Assembly: GCF_034274695.1 (NCBI RefSeq)
Contig: NZ_CP128362.1
Location: 4,714,501 to 4,778,500 of the forward strand
Direction: 5' to 3'
DNA length: 64,000 nucleotides
From: Chitinophaga sp. LS1
GTDB taxonomy: Bacteria; Bacteroidota; Bacteroidia; Chitinophagales; Chitinophagaceae
Part shown: positions 52,676 through 61,736 of the stretch, one piece after another
How the letters are laid out: every line of letters begins with the position of its first letter
Numbering within the stretch: position 1 is the first letter of the stretch
Notes under the pieces: generated by a model
Told to the model about the DNA's origin: nothing
The model's database searches: none
The model's input: only the letters and a program-made list of their open reading frames with translations
Made by a program: the position numbers and the translations under genes

Positions 52676-53065
52676 ATGATTCTTTCCTCGATTCGTATCA
52701 TTACTGCTGATATTCAGGGCCTTGTTAAATTTTATGAAGAAGCTACAGGGCTTCCATTTAACTGGTTTACGGAAGACTTTGCCGAACTGAAAACTGCCGG
52801 TGCGGCATTGGCGATAGGGAGTACCCGCACGCTTGCACTTTTTGGTGGCAATGTGGCGGAGCCGGCGCAAAACAAATCAGTGATCATTGAATTTAAGGTA
52901 GATGATGTAGATGCTGCTTATGAGCGTATACCTGCGGAAACGGTTGTACAACAACCTACGACTATGCCCTGGGGTAATCGTTCTTTGTTATTCAGAGATC
53001 CGGATGGGAACCTTGTTAACTTCTTTACGCCTGTAAGCGAGGATGCGAAGAAGCGATTTGCTTAA
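52676..53065 (+). CDS. VOC-superfamily (glyoxalase/dioxygenase-like) protein
   Basis: 129 residues with two beta-alpha-beta-beta-beta halves: IRIITADIQGLVKFYEEATG (about 6-25) and VIIEFKVDDVDAAYERIPAE, then WGNRSLLFRDPDGNLVNFF (about 100-118), the usual VOC ending. Single-domain members form dimers that bind a metal or an antibiotic. Metal ligands are not clear here. It is a stand-alone gene transcribed away from the AraC relic. Substrate unknown. Confidence 0.85.
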   Translation: MILSSIRIITADIQGLVKFYEEATGLPFNWFTEDFAELKTAGAALAIGSTRTLALFGGNVAEPAQNKSVIIEFKVDDVDAAYERIPAETVVQQPTTMPWGNRSLLFRDPDGNLVNFFTPVSEDAKKRFA

Positions 53066-53133
53066 GCAGGAAATTCCATTTTTGCCATTTAAAGATCCGG
53101 TTCACGGTTACAAAGTACCTCCGGAAAACGTTT

Positions 53134-53176
53134 TATTCAAATAGCTGAAGTGGTTTTCTTCGGCTATTTGAATTTC
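53134..53176 (+). terminator. Hairpin after the VOC gene
   Basis: ATTCAAATAGCTGAAG and CTTCGGCTATTTGAAT pair with a short loop; one G:T pair. It lies about 70 bases after the VOC stop and ends TTTCTT. Probably a terminator. Confidence 0.55.
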
Positions 53177-53300
53177 TTGCATATGGGCCTATCCGACCTT
53201 TTCAATACCGGATATTATATTAAAAGAAAAAAATTTCCCTCATCCTTTAAAATATTATCATTAGGTATTCGTCTACCTAAAAAACGCGTTTTACTTTTAT

Positions 53301-54476
53301 ATGGCAAGATTTCCATTAATGCTATTGCTCTTCCTGGTGGGCGACCTTTATTTTTACCAGGCAGTATCGACACTCAGTCAGGATCCTATGCTTCATTTTG
53401 CCTACTGGCTGGTCGATATTTTTCTGATCGGTGCGATCATTTCTATCATCTTCATGCGCAGAGCCGGCCATACTTCAGAACGCCTGATCGCTGTTGTGAT
53501 CGGTGCCATGGTGCTCAGCTTTATCCCTAAGCTATTTTCCTCCCCGGTATTATTAGCCGAAGATATTGTTCGTTTATTCCGTGGCTTTCCAGACAGAAGT
53601 GTCATTGTGAGTGAGGTCGCGCTGGCACTGGCAGGGGTGATCTTCCTCCTGATCCTCTTTGGATTGACAAAGGGTAAGCATTTCTATAAAGTTAGAAGAG
53701 AGACGATCTTCTTCCCGGACCTGCCGGAAGCATTTGACGGTTTTACGATTACACAATTATCCGATATACATTCCGGTAGTTTTAGCGATGCCGGAGGCGT
53801 ACAGAAAGGCCTTGACCTGGTCGATGCGCAGAACAGCGACCTGCTATTATTCACTGGTGACCTTGTCAATAACATGGCTTCTGAGATGGATCCATGGATA
53901 GGTGGTTTTACGAAGTTAAAGGCCCCTTATGGCAAGTTTTCCGTATTGGGGAACCATGACTATGGCGATTACATGAGATGGGAAAGTAAGGAGGCGCAGG
54001 CGGCAAATCTGGACCGTTTAAAAGCGGTGCATGGGGAGATGGGCTTCAATTTATTATTAAATGAAGCGGTGACGATCAATAAACAAGGGCAGAGCATTTC
54101 GCTGATCGGTGTAGAGAATTGGGGGAAAGGTGGTTTTCATAAATATGGAGATCTGAAGAGAGCGACGGTGAATGTGCCGGATCATTCATTCAAGGTCCTG
54201 ATGTCCCACGACCCTTCTCACTGGGATGAGGTAACGGTAGATCATCATCAGCATGTACACCTTACATTGGCAGGGCATACACATGGAATGCAGTTTGGAA
54301 TTGAATTATTTGGTTTTAAATGGAGCCCGATAAAGTATGTATATAAGCAATGGGCCGGCCTGTATGAACAGCAGGGGAAATACCTGTATGTAAACAGAGG
54401 GTTTGGTTTCCTCGGCTTAAAAGGCAGGATTGGGATGTGGCCTGAAATTGCAGTATTGACATTAAAGAAGGGCTGA
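53301..54476 (+). CDS. Membrane-anchored metallophosphoesterase (YaeI-like)
   Basis: 391 residues. Four hydrophobic helices in the first 125 residues (LMLLLFLVGDLYFYQAV, FAYWLVDIFLIGAIISIIFM, AVVIGAMVLSFI, ALALAGVIFLLILFGL). Then a catalytic domain: QLSDIHSGSF (about 153), LLFTGDLVNN (about 183), VLGNHDYGDY (about 213), LMSHDPSHWDE (about 304) and LAGHTHGMQFG (about 326). It resembles YaeI/UDP-2,3-diacylglucosamine or phospholipid phosphoesterases. It probably acts on a lipid-linked phosphate at the membrane. ATG at 53301 is the natural start. Confidence 0.88.
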   Translation: MARFPLMLLLFLVGDLYFYQAVSTLSQDPMLHFAYWLVDIFLIGAIISIIFMRRAGHTSERLIAVVIGAMVLSFIPKLFSSPVLLAEDIVRLFRGFPDRSVIVSEVALALAGVIFLLILFGLTKGKHFYKVRRETIFFPDLPEAFDGFTITQLSDIHSGSFSDAGGVQKGLDLVDAQNSDLLLFTGDLVNNMASEMDPWIGGFTKLKAPYGKFSVLGNHDYGDYMRWESKEAQAANLDRLKAVHGEMGFNLLLNEAVTINKQGQSISLIGVENWGKGGFHKYGDLKRATVNVPDHSFKVLMSHDPSHWDEVTVDHHQHVHLTLAGHTHGMQFGIELFGFKWSPIKYVYKQWAGLYEQQGKYLYVNRGFGFLGLKGRIGMWPEIAVLTLKKG

Positions 54477-54500
54477 TAAGGGGGACCTTATCAGTTTTTT
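54473..54500 (+). terminator. Terminator of the phosphoesterase gene
   Basis: CTGATAAGG, loop GGGA, CCTTATCAG, then TTTTTT. The stem begins inside the stop codon of the gene. Confidence 0.9.
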
Positions 54501-54653
54501 AGAATAGCATTCCTCCCCGGGAGGTTTTTCTTCCGGGGGAAACCTTTTTTTAGCGCTTATTCAGCACTTTTCCGGGCTTTTTCCGAGGTGTTTTTTGGGA
54601 TTGTTTTTCAGCGCTTTTGGGAGGGCTGTTTTTCCCTCGGGCTGATGCCGGAT

Positions 54654-55193
54654 TTATTCCAGTTTAAGTTCCCTGACTGTTTCATTCCCCGGCAAATCCA
54701 CCGCCACTACTATGATCTTACCACCCGGTGGCTGACTGGCTACCTTATAGTACCAATCCACACCATTCCTGCCTAAAACAGCGGCGCCTCTATCCACGAT
54801 AACACCATCAGTATCAACCACCCGTATTTCCACAGCCGCTACCCTGAATTCATCTTTTGCGGTCACGATCACTGTCTCCTCTTCGAATCTGATATTCTGA
54901 ATCTCCGGTGACGCATAAGCATCCTTTACCGCCATATTATAGGCATTCTGTCCCGGTCCGGCCAGTGACTTATAATAAGCTTTCAGGTCCGGATCTTCCA
55001 GGATTGCCAGCGCATAGGCTGCTGCTATTTTCATCTTATACCTGGCTTCCAGCTGCTTTATAGTTGGCTTATTCTTCGATGGACCGCGTTTTTTGGCAAT
55101 AATAATCTGCCCGTTCCTTTCGTAAATCGTGAGTTGATCGCCGAGGGAGCCTCGTACACATTGGAGGAGTATGTTGTCTTTTACAAGAGCCAT
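54654..55193 (-). CDS. Hypothetical protein of a Bacteroidota-specific type
   Basis: 179 residues from the ATG at 55193 (MALVKDNILLQCVRGSLGDQ); a longer frame to 55262 adds an unlikely hydrophobic head. The first 60 residues look like a phage- or secretion-related beta domain (LGDQLTIYERNGQIIIAKKR). A helical part follows (MKIAAAYALAILEDPDLKAY), then a beta-rich domain (EEETVIVTAKDEFRVAAVEI, NGVDWYYKVASQPPGGKII). I do not recognise the family with certainty. No signal peptide. Confidence 0.65.
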   Translation of the reverse strand: MALVKDNILLQCVRGSLGDQLTIYERNGQIIIAKKRGPSKNKPTIKQLEARYKMKIAAAYALAILEDPDLKAYYKSLAGPGQNAYNMAVKDAYASPEIQNIRFEEETVIVTAKDEFRVAAVEIRVVDTDGVIVDRGAAVLGRNGVDWYYKVASQPPGGKIIVVAVDLPGNETVRELKLE

Positions 55194-55287
55194 AACAAAC
55201 AGTTTTGAGGTTATAAAATCAATAATAAATATAGGTATGCTAATATAGTGAATCTTTATCACTATACCAATACTAATACATCACTTA

Positions 55288-55326
55288 AAGGGCACTTCAA
55301 TATCCAATCGATATTGAAGTGCCCTT
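55288..55326. repeat. 17-bp perfect inverted repeat (large hairpin)
   Basis: AAGGGCACTTCAATATC, loop CAATC, GATATTGAAGTGCCCTT. It is perfect over 17 bases. A shorter GCCCTTATA repeats just after it. There is no T-run. It lies in the 389-base gap upstream of the antiporter gene; the rest of the gap shows nothing I can identify. Confidence 0.85.
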
Positions 55327-55582
55327 ATAATGCCCTTATAGTGACCTTAAGGAAGTATAACTATGCTATAGCTGGACTATAATTCTTAAGAGAAATATCC
55401 TAAACTATTATCACCAAATTCTATCATTCTTTTATTGTGGGTGGTTCTTTTGGTATGTAAACCAATTTTATATCATCCCACTTAGACCTTACCTGGATAT
55501 AGTTTTTTTATTGTATTTGTTATCCGCCCTATTTCCTTATTTTCGGGAATATTTGCTCGTCAAGGAATTAAATATCAACTGA

Positions 55583-57166
55583 ATGCACACTATCCTTCCT
55601 TTTTTTCTCGCTATGATCGCGGTTGTCGTGGTATTAGAAATGTGGGCGACCCGGCTAAAAATCGCATACCCTATACTGCTGGTAGTGGCAGGACTCCTCA
55701 TCAGTTTTATCCCCGGGTTGCCTGCGGTAAGGGTAGATCCGGACCTGATATTCTTTATTTTTTTACCTCCTTTATTATTCGAAGCATCCTGGGGTGTGTC
55801 ATTTAAAGAAATGAAAAAGTGGTGGCGTATTATCACCAGCTTTGCCTTCCTTGTCGTATTTTTTACGGCCTTGTCGGTAGCGGTGGCCGCAAATTATTTC
55901 CTCCCCGGGTTTTCGATCGCATTAGGGTTTTTATTAGGAGGGATTGTCTCGCCACCGGATGCCATCAGCACGGCGGCGATTACAAAATTTGTAAAGATCC
56001 CTAAGTCTACATCGGCAATATTAGAAGGAGAGAGTTTGTTGAATGATGCGTCTTCCCTGATCATATTTCGCTTTGCCATGATAACCGTAGGTACGGGGCA
56101 ATTTATCTGGCAGGAGGCAGCGACTAGTTTTTTATGGATGATAATCGGTGGTGCCGCAGTCGGTTTAATCTTAGCGTGGGCATTTGTAAAAGCACACAGA
56201 AAATTACCTACCACGCCTACATCAGATATCGCGTTGACATTGATAGAACCTTACCTGATGTACTGGCTGGCAGAGCAATTGCATTGTTCCGGTGTATTGG
56301 CGGTGGTATGTGGTGGTTTATATATGTCTTCGCAGCGACTTGTATTTTTGAATAGTGCCAGTCGTATATCGGCTTATAGTGTATGGGACAGTCTTGTGTT
56401 TATATTGAATGGGATTGTTTTTCTCATCATAGGACTGGACCTGCCCGAGATTGTAGAGGGATTAAGGGCAGATGGTACACCTTTGCATACCGCTATTGGT
56501 TATGGTGTACTGGTGACGGGCGTGCTGATAGTAGCACGCATTATTAGTGCGTATTGTGCCATGTTGGCAACGATTATCTTTCGTCCCAGTGTACGTCCCC
56601 GGGCAAGCACGCGAAGCCGGACGATGTTGTTGCCATTGATGTTGGGCTGGACGGGTATGAGAGGGGTGGTATCCCTGGCGGCGGCGTTGTCGATACCGGT
56701 GGCGTTTGAGAATGGCACATTATTTCCGCAGCGGAACCTGATCCTCTTTATCACCTTTGTAGCTATCTTATTGACACTGGTGGTACAGGGATTGACATTG
56801 CCTTACTTCATCAGCCGATCGCATATTTTTGATGATATAGAGAAGGAGGAGTCGGAAAATACGACCAGACAGCAGATGAAACAGGGGTTGAAGCAGCATG
56901 TGTACCAGGTGTTGAAGAGTAAGTATGAGAAGGAATTGAATGGGCATGCAGGCATGGAGAAGTTGTTGCATATATGGGAAGAGCGGGCAAAAGCGAATAG
57001 TGAGAGCCTGATGAATGAAACGATGAAAAAGATCTTTATAGATTTGTTGGAGAGTCAACGGGATTATTTGACGGAATTGAATAAAGATCCGACGATTGAT
57101 GAGGAGATCATCAGAGAACAGTTATACCAGATAGATCTGGAGGAGGAACGGATTAAGATCATTTAG
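55583..57166 (+). CDS. Na+/H+ antiporter of the CPA1 family
   Basis: 527 residues. About twelve transmembrane helices in residues 1-415. Family motifs: FFIFLPPLLFEASWGVSFKE (about 52-71), GFLLGGIVSPPDAISTAAIT (about 113-132), SAILEGESLLNDASSLIIFR (about 143-162; catalytic ND pair) and GWTGMRGVVSLAAALSIP (about 353-370). A cytoplasmic C-terminal tail (about 425-527) is helical and acidic. It exchanges Na+ or K+ for H+ and keeps pH and salt balance. It is monocistronic and followed by a strong terminator. Confidence 0.93.
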   Translation: MHTILPFFLAMIAVVVVLEMWATRLKIAYPILLVVAGLLISFIPGLPAVRVDPDLIFFIFLPPLLFEASWGVSFKEMKKWWRIITSFAFLVVFFTALSVAVAANYFLPGFSIALGFLLGGIVSPPDAISTAAITKFVKIPKSTSAILEGESLLNDASSLIIFRFAMITVGTGQFIWQEAATSFLWMIIGGAAVGLILAWAFVKAHRKLPTTPTSDIALTLIEPYLMYWLAEQLHCSGVLAVVCGGLYMSSQRLVFLNSASRISAYSVWDSLVFILNGIVFLIIGLDLPEIVEGLRADGTPLHTAIGYGVLVTGVLIVARIISAYCAMLATIIFRPSVRPRASTRSRTMLLPLMLGWTGMRGVVSLAAALSIPVAFENGTLFPQRNLILFITFVAILLTLVVQGLTLPYFISRSHIFDDIEKEESENTTRQQMKQGLKQHVYQVLKSKYEKELNGHAGMEKLLHIWEERAKANSESLMNETMKKIFIDLLESQRDYLTELNKDPTIDEEIIREQLYQIDLEEERIKII

Positions 57167-57256
57167 GCCGTTAACGGTTAAATTTAAAAAGAGGGGGAAT
57201 AAAAAACGCACTGAACATTGCTTAAATAATTATCTGCCTCCTTCAGGTATCCAAAT

Positions 57257-57296
57257 AAAACGAGGCCGTATCTTATTGCTGATACGGCCTCGTTTT
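57257..57296. terminator. Strong bidirectional terminator
   Basis: AAAACGAGGCCGTATC, loop TTATTGCT, GATACGGCCTCGTTTT. The 16-bp perfect stem with A and T tails serves both the antiporter gene and the convergent gene at 57324. Confidence 0.93.
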
Positions 57297-57323
57297 AATA
57301 ATACATTGTCTCATAAAAAATCA

Positions 57324-57845
57324 TCAGAAAAGCTCTCCGGCATCATTCGCCTTCAACTTAATTCTTTTGGTGCCGTTTTCCAGTATCAGTCTGTATTTGG
57401 ATTCATTGTCCCTGTCTTTGATGTATGTGATCAGGTATACATCTTTATCAATTGTCCACCCTGGATATTTTTTTGCAATTGCCTCAGTCACTGAAGTAGG
57501 CAATAATTCAATTTCATATCTTTCTGCAGTGCGGATCAGTTTACCATTTTTGTCATAAGCAGCCAGTGTGAGACCGTTAGGTATAGCGAAGGAGATAAAG
57601 TATGAATCATACTCATCTTCGTAATAATTAACGGCAGTTTTTACATCGTATGCGGCAGAAGTGATGGCCAGTGGTGCCACGGGCTGTGCTTCTTCTTTGC
57701 CATTGACGGTTTTGATGAACTTATAACTGGTTGCCTGTAAGTTGACAGATGGTCCGGCAGCAGGTGCAGCAGTTTGAGCAGATGATGAAAGGATATTGGT
57801 CAGCATCAGAGCGATGGCTACAAGCATGAATTGTATGTATTTCAT
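57324..57845 (-). CDS. Secreted PepSY-like protein
   Basis: 173 residues. Signal peptide 1-23 (MKYIQFMLVAIALMLTNILS, ending SAQ). The C-terminal half has the PepSY-like/DUF2874 pattern: LLPTSVTEAIAKKYPGWTID, then VYLITY, KYRLILENGTKRIKLKANDA and GELF. Small periplasmic proteins of this type occur in several copies in Bacteroidota and resemble the beta-lactamase-inhibitor fold. The ligand is unknown. It is a single gene. Confidence 0.75.
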   Translation of the reverse strand: MKYIQFMLVAIALMLTNILSSSAQTAAPAAGPSVNLQATSYKFIKTVNGKEEAQPVAPLAITSAAYDVKTAVNYYEDEYDSYFISFAIPNGLTLAAYDKNGKLIRTAERYEIELLPTSVTEAIAKKYPGWTIDKDVYLITYIKDRDNESKYRLILENGTKRIKLKANDAGELF

Positions 57846-58080
57846 AGCTGAAGGTTTATAGTTTAGAATCTTACTTCAAAACTCACTTATTGCCGAAGCA
57901 AAACTATTGACGTGGATCATGGGGTATTGAAAATAGCATCATCAGTGGCCATGATTGTCATCAGAATGTAGAAACGGGGTTGATAATCAATTGGGTTAAA
58001 AGGTATTTTTGATGGTGCACCCTCGTGGAAAGGGTGGATAAATCCGATTTCGGCTGTATCAGCTACCTTTGTCAATTGGA

Positions 58081-59760
58081 TTAAAAGCCTTCTTCGACAG
58101 CGAAGCGCATTTTTTCCCTCGTGGCAGGGTGGATAAATTCTATTTCGGCTGCATGGAGGTACATTCTTTCCGATGCGGTGCCGTACAGATCGTCTCCTAC
58201 AATGGGGGCATTGAGTCCTGACTCATGTGCCGAATGCATACGCAACTGATGCGTTCTACCCGTAAGCGGCCAGAAGTTTACTTTAGTCATGTCCGGGAAT
58301 CTTTTGACTACTTCCCATTTTGTAACGCTTTTCTTGCCTGTTTCGAAGCAGACCAGCTGTCTGGGACGGTTTAATAAATCAGGTCCCAAAGGGAGGTCGA
58401 TCATGCCTCCTGGCTGGTCAAGTACTTTAGAAATCAATGCAGTATAGCGTTTGCTGACTGTTCGCTGTAAAAATTGCCGTTGGATATGCTTGTGGGCTGC
58501 CTGGGTTTTGGCGACGACGAGTAGTCCTGAAGTATCCATATCCAATCTATGAATAATCAGCGGCTCTGTATCTAGTAGGCCGTGTTTTAATCTACTATAC
58601 ACGGAATCCTCGATATTCACCCCGGGTACGGAGCGGAGACCGGAGGGCTTGTTCACTACCACAAAACTATCATCTTCAAATACGATTTCAAGCGGATGAC
58701 TATCTTCTTTTATATGCAATAACGGATTGTCGTCGATGGCGATCCCTTCCAGCATATGTGCCAGAATGGGCTTGCATTTGCCTGTGCAGGCAGGGTAGAA
58801 TTGTTTATGTTTCCTGATCTCTGATTTTGGAGAGGTGCCCCACCAGAATTCAGCCATTGCTATGGGTGTGTAATTATTAGCAAAAGCAAATTGGAGGAGT
58901 TTGGGCATAGCGCATTCCCCGCTGCCTGCCGGAGGTTTACCAAAAGGTGTTTCGCTGAAGATAGCCTGCAGACTTTTGGTCTGACCGTCTTTATTCAGAA
59001 AACTGTATTGTTCAAAGATCTGTTGCTGTAGATCGGCGGATCGTTCCTTCCGTTCATTTTTGAGCGGTTCAAGAATGGACTCGAACTGGTCCAGTTGGTT
59101 TTTTAATTCCGCTTGTCTTGCTAACCAATTGTCCGTCAGGTATTTCAGCTGTCTTTTATCCGCCAGGCTCTGATTGATGATATCTGCCTCAGCAACAGCA
59201 TATTCGGCCTCATTTAAGCGTTCTTTTAGCTGAGTCCGGAGTTGTTTACGGTTGTCTTTGTTAGCTTTTAATTGCTGCTTTAAATGGGTGATTTCGGCTG
59301 TAGCGGTGATGGCTGCCTGCTCTATGTCCAGTTTCAGCTGTTGGTACTTTTCATCTGCCTGCAGTTCGTCAATCCGGGTATTGATGGCGGTGATGAATTC
59401 CAGTCCTTTGAGGAAGAAGCTGTTTTCAGACAGCATATCAAAGACAGGAGGAACAAATTTTCCGTGGTCGTTTGAGTTGGCGAGTTTGCCGGAGAAGGCG
59501 GAGAGATAACCCAGTCTGCCGGTTGGATCCTGTACAACCAGCACGCCGAACATTTTGCCGATAGCGGATCCATCCGTATCGTCAGTCAGTCCGAAGTTAT
59601 GATCCAACCCGGTATGCGTTTCCAGGTATTGCTGGAGGTCGGCAGCGGCTAGTTTGGATAAAGGATGTGGTTCGTAGAAAAAAGGAAAGGTAAACCGTTC
59701 AGGTAAGGCTATATCTTTTATTAATTCATCCGAAAAGTAATCGATCTTATCTCCCAACAC
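58081..59760 (-). CDS. RluA-family pseudouridine synthase with long N-terminal extension
   Basis: 559 residues. Residues 1-330 are an extension with a long coiled coil (about 135-255, rich in Lys, Glu, Gln) and a cysteine patch (GECAMPKLLQ, FYPACTGKCKPIL). The catalytic RluA domain is at about 345-559: VVNKPSGLRSVPGV, LIIHRLDMDTSGLLVVAKTQ (catalytic Asp in HRLD), WPLTGRTHQLRMHSA and GDDLYG. It converts a uridine in rRNA or tRNA to pseudouridine. This long form is regular in Bacteroidota. It diverges from the HEAT gene at 59812. Confidence 0.9.
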   Translation of the reverse strand: MLGDKIDYFSDELIKDIALPERFTFPFFYEPHPLSKLAAADLQQYLETHTGLDHNFGLTDDTDGSAIGKMFGVLVVQDPTGRLGYLSAFSGKLANSNDHGKFVPPVFDMLSENSFFLKGLEFITAINTRIDELQADEKYQQLKLDIEQAAITATAEITHLKQQLKANKDNRKQLRTQLKERLNEAEYAVAEADIINQSLADKRQLKYLTDNWLARQAELKNQLDQFESILEPLKNERKERSADLQQQIFEQYSFLNKDGQTKSLQAIFSETPFGKPPAGSGECAMPKLLQFAFANNYTPIAMAEFWWGTSPKSEIRKHKQFYPACTGKCKPILAHMLEGIAIDDNPLLHIKEDSHPLEIVFEDDSFVVVNKPSGLRSVPGVNIEDSVYSRLKHGLLDTEPLIIHRLDMDTSGLLVVAKTQAAHKHIQRQFLQRTVSKRYTALISKVLDQPGGMIDLPLGPDLLNRPRQLVCFETGKKSVTKWEVVKRFPDMTKVNFWPLTGRTHQLRMHSAHESGLNAPIVGDDLYGTASERMYLHAAEIEFIHPATREKMRFAVEEGF

Positions 59761-59811
59761 AATTAAATTTGGCGCAAAATTAGGACTAAAGTTATTAATT
59801 TGGTAGCCCTT

Positions 59812-60642
59812 ATGAGAAGAAAAGACTTTACAGCAGAAGAACTATTAACCCGGGTCCTCAATAATAAATCACAAAAGACATATTGGGATAATGTTAGAGA
59901 GCTATACCGAAGGGGAGGGGAGGAGACATTTAAGAGATGTTATCAATTGGTTAAAACGGGTACGGATCGGGAAAAGGAGGTGGCTGTTGATATTCTGGCT
60001 CAATTGGGATCGACCGGAAGACCTTATTTAAAGGAATCGCTGCAACTTTATTTTGAATTGTTGGAGCGTGCGCTGTTGGATAGTGCGTTTACAACAGATC
60101 TGCTCATCACAGTACTACATGCCATCCGTTTTAACAACGATACGTTGAGTGCCGCTCAGGCGAAGGCTGTTTCCGCATTTAAATCTCATTCGGATAAATA
60201 CGTAAGATTAGGCGTGGTGTATGCATTACTTGGGGTGGAACATCAGGTAGCGGTAGATGCGATGGTGGAACTGACTACAGACAAATTTAGTGCTATCAGG
60301 AATTGGGCGACATTTGGTATTGGTTCGCGGATAGATAAGCACCCGAAACAGATAATAACGGCTTTGTGGAACAGGGTGAATGATAAGGAAGAGGAAACGC
60401 GGTTTGAAGCCATTGTGGGGTTGGCGATTAGAAAAGAGGCAGGGATAAAAGAGGTGATTATACAGGAGTTGTTGACGGGTGAATTTGGGACATTGTTATT
60501 TGATGCGATTGAAGCGTTGGACGATGCTGATTTTTTGCCGGCATTGAAGCGGTTGCATAAAGAATCGCAAAAGGATAAAACGATTGATCCTGGCTGGTTG
60601 GGTAAGTTGGATGAAACAATTTCTTCTTTGTCAGCTCAGTAG
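59812..60642 (+). CDS. HEAT-repeat protein
   Basis: 276 residues from the ATG at 59812 (MRRKDFTAEELLTRVLNNKS); a TTG at 59800 is possible but weaker. The sequence is a chain of helical HEAT-type units: EKEVAVDILAQLGSTGRPYL, YVRLGVVYALLGVEHQVAVD, AIRNWATFGIGSRIDKHPKQ, TRFEAIVGLAIRKEAGIKEV and LLFDAIEALDDADFLPALKR. It is probably a cytoplasmic scaffold or regulator. The last 13 codons (LGKLDETISSLSAQ) are the first unit of the long 52-bp repeat array downstream. Confidence 0.85.
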   Translation: MRRKDFTAEELLTRVLNNKSQKTYWDNVRELYRRGGEETFKRCYQLVKTGTDREKEVAVDILAQLGSTGRPYLKESLQLYFELLERALLDSAFTTDLLITVLHAIRFNNDTLSAAQAKAVSAFKSHSDKYVRLGVVYALLGVEHQVAVDAMVELTTDKFSAIRNWATFGIGSRIDKHPKQIITALWNRVNDKEEETRFEAIVGLAIRKEAGIKEVIIQELLTGEFGTLLFDAIEALDDADFLPALKRLHKESQKDKTIDPGWLGKLDETISSLSAQ

Positions 60643-61420
60643 GCGGTATGGCGACAAGTTGGATGAAACTATTTCTTCATTGTCAGCTCAGTAGGCGGTA
60701 TGGCAGTAAGTTGGATGAAACTATTTCTTCTTTGTCAGCACAGTAGGCGGCATGGCGGTAAGTTGGATGAAACTATTTTTTCATTATCAGCTCAGTAGGC
60801 GGTATGGCGACAAGCTGGGTGAAACTATTTCTTCTTTGTCAGCACAGTAGGCGGTATGGCGACAAGTTGGATGAAACTATTTTTTCATTATCAGCACAGT
60901 AGGCGGTATGGCGACAAGTTGGATGAAACTATTTTTTCATTGTCAGCTCAGTAGGCGGTATGGCGACAAGCTGGGTGAAACTATTTCTTCTTTGTCAGCA
61001 CAGTAGGCGGTATGGCGACAAGTTGGATGAAACTATTTTTTCATTATCAGCTCAGTAGGCGGTATGGCGACAAGCTGGATGAAACTATTTTTTCTTTGTC
61101 AGCTCAGTAGGCGGTATGGCGGTAAGTTGGATGAAACTATTTTTTCATTGTCAGCTCAGTAGGCGGTATGGCGACAAGTTGGATGAAACTATTTTTTCAT
61201 TGTCAGCTCAGTAGGCGGTATGGCGGTAAGTTGGATGAAACTATTTTTTCATTGTCAGCTCAGTAGGCGGTATGGCGACAAGTTGGATGAAACTATTTTT
61301 TCTTTGTCAGCTCAGTAGGCGGTATGGCGGTAAGTTGGATGAAACTATTTTTTCTTTGTCAGCTTAGTAGGCTGTATGGCGATAAGTTGGATAATACTAT
61401 TTCATCTTTAACAGCAGTGA
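60604..61420. repeat. 52-bp tandem array, about 16 units, anchored in a gene 3' end
   Basis: AAGTTGGATGAAACTATTTC-type units recur at 60604, 60656, 60708, 60760 and so on at 52-bp steps to 61384. That makes 15 further copies after the one inside the HEAT gene. Each holds the last 13 codons, the TAG stop and 10 more bases. Because 52 is not a multiple of three, no long frame results. Small variants (CTTCTTT/TTTTCATT; CGACAAG/CGGTAAG) are shuffled among copies. The last unit is eroded. Confidence 0.95.
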
Positions 61421-61567
61421 ATGCCGGGCGAGCCATTGCCACCTGTGACCAGTACTAGTGCTGATTGTTGCATAGTATGTGATTTAGTGATCCAAAGCTA
61501 CAGGAGAGAGGGGTGAAGTTGTTGGTGTGAGAGATCCAAAATTACTGGTATGAGAGGGCCCCAAAGG

Positions 61568-61600
61568 AAAAGCCTTCAGATCGGGTGAGCTGAAGGCTTT
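61568..61600. terminator. Terminator-like hairpin
   Basis: AAAGCCTTCAG, loop ATCGGGTGAG, CTGAAGGCTTT. It lies between the array and the methionine aminopeptidase gene. The stretch 61601-61736 holds only short irregular direct repeats (CCTGAATCCAGATTC-like). Confidence 0.7.
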
Positions 61601-61736
61601 GAAAAATCTTAATTCAAGATCCTAATTCAAAATCCTTATTCCTGATTTCTAATTTAATCTCCTGATCTTTATTTCAATCTCCTGAATCCAGATTCCTGAT
61701 ACAGAATAGAGAAACCAGAATCCAGATTCCAGATTC

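Noticed and set aside
53150..53530. 126-codon frame overlapping the start of the membrane phosphoesterase gene
   Set aside because: It lies in another frame over a well-supported gene and its upstream hairpin, with no domain or signal of its own.
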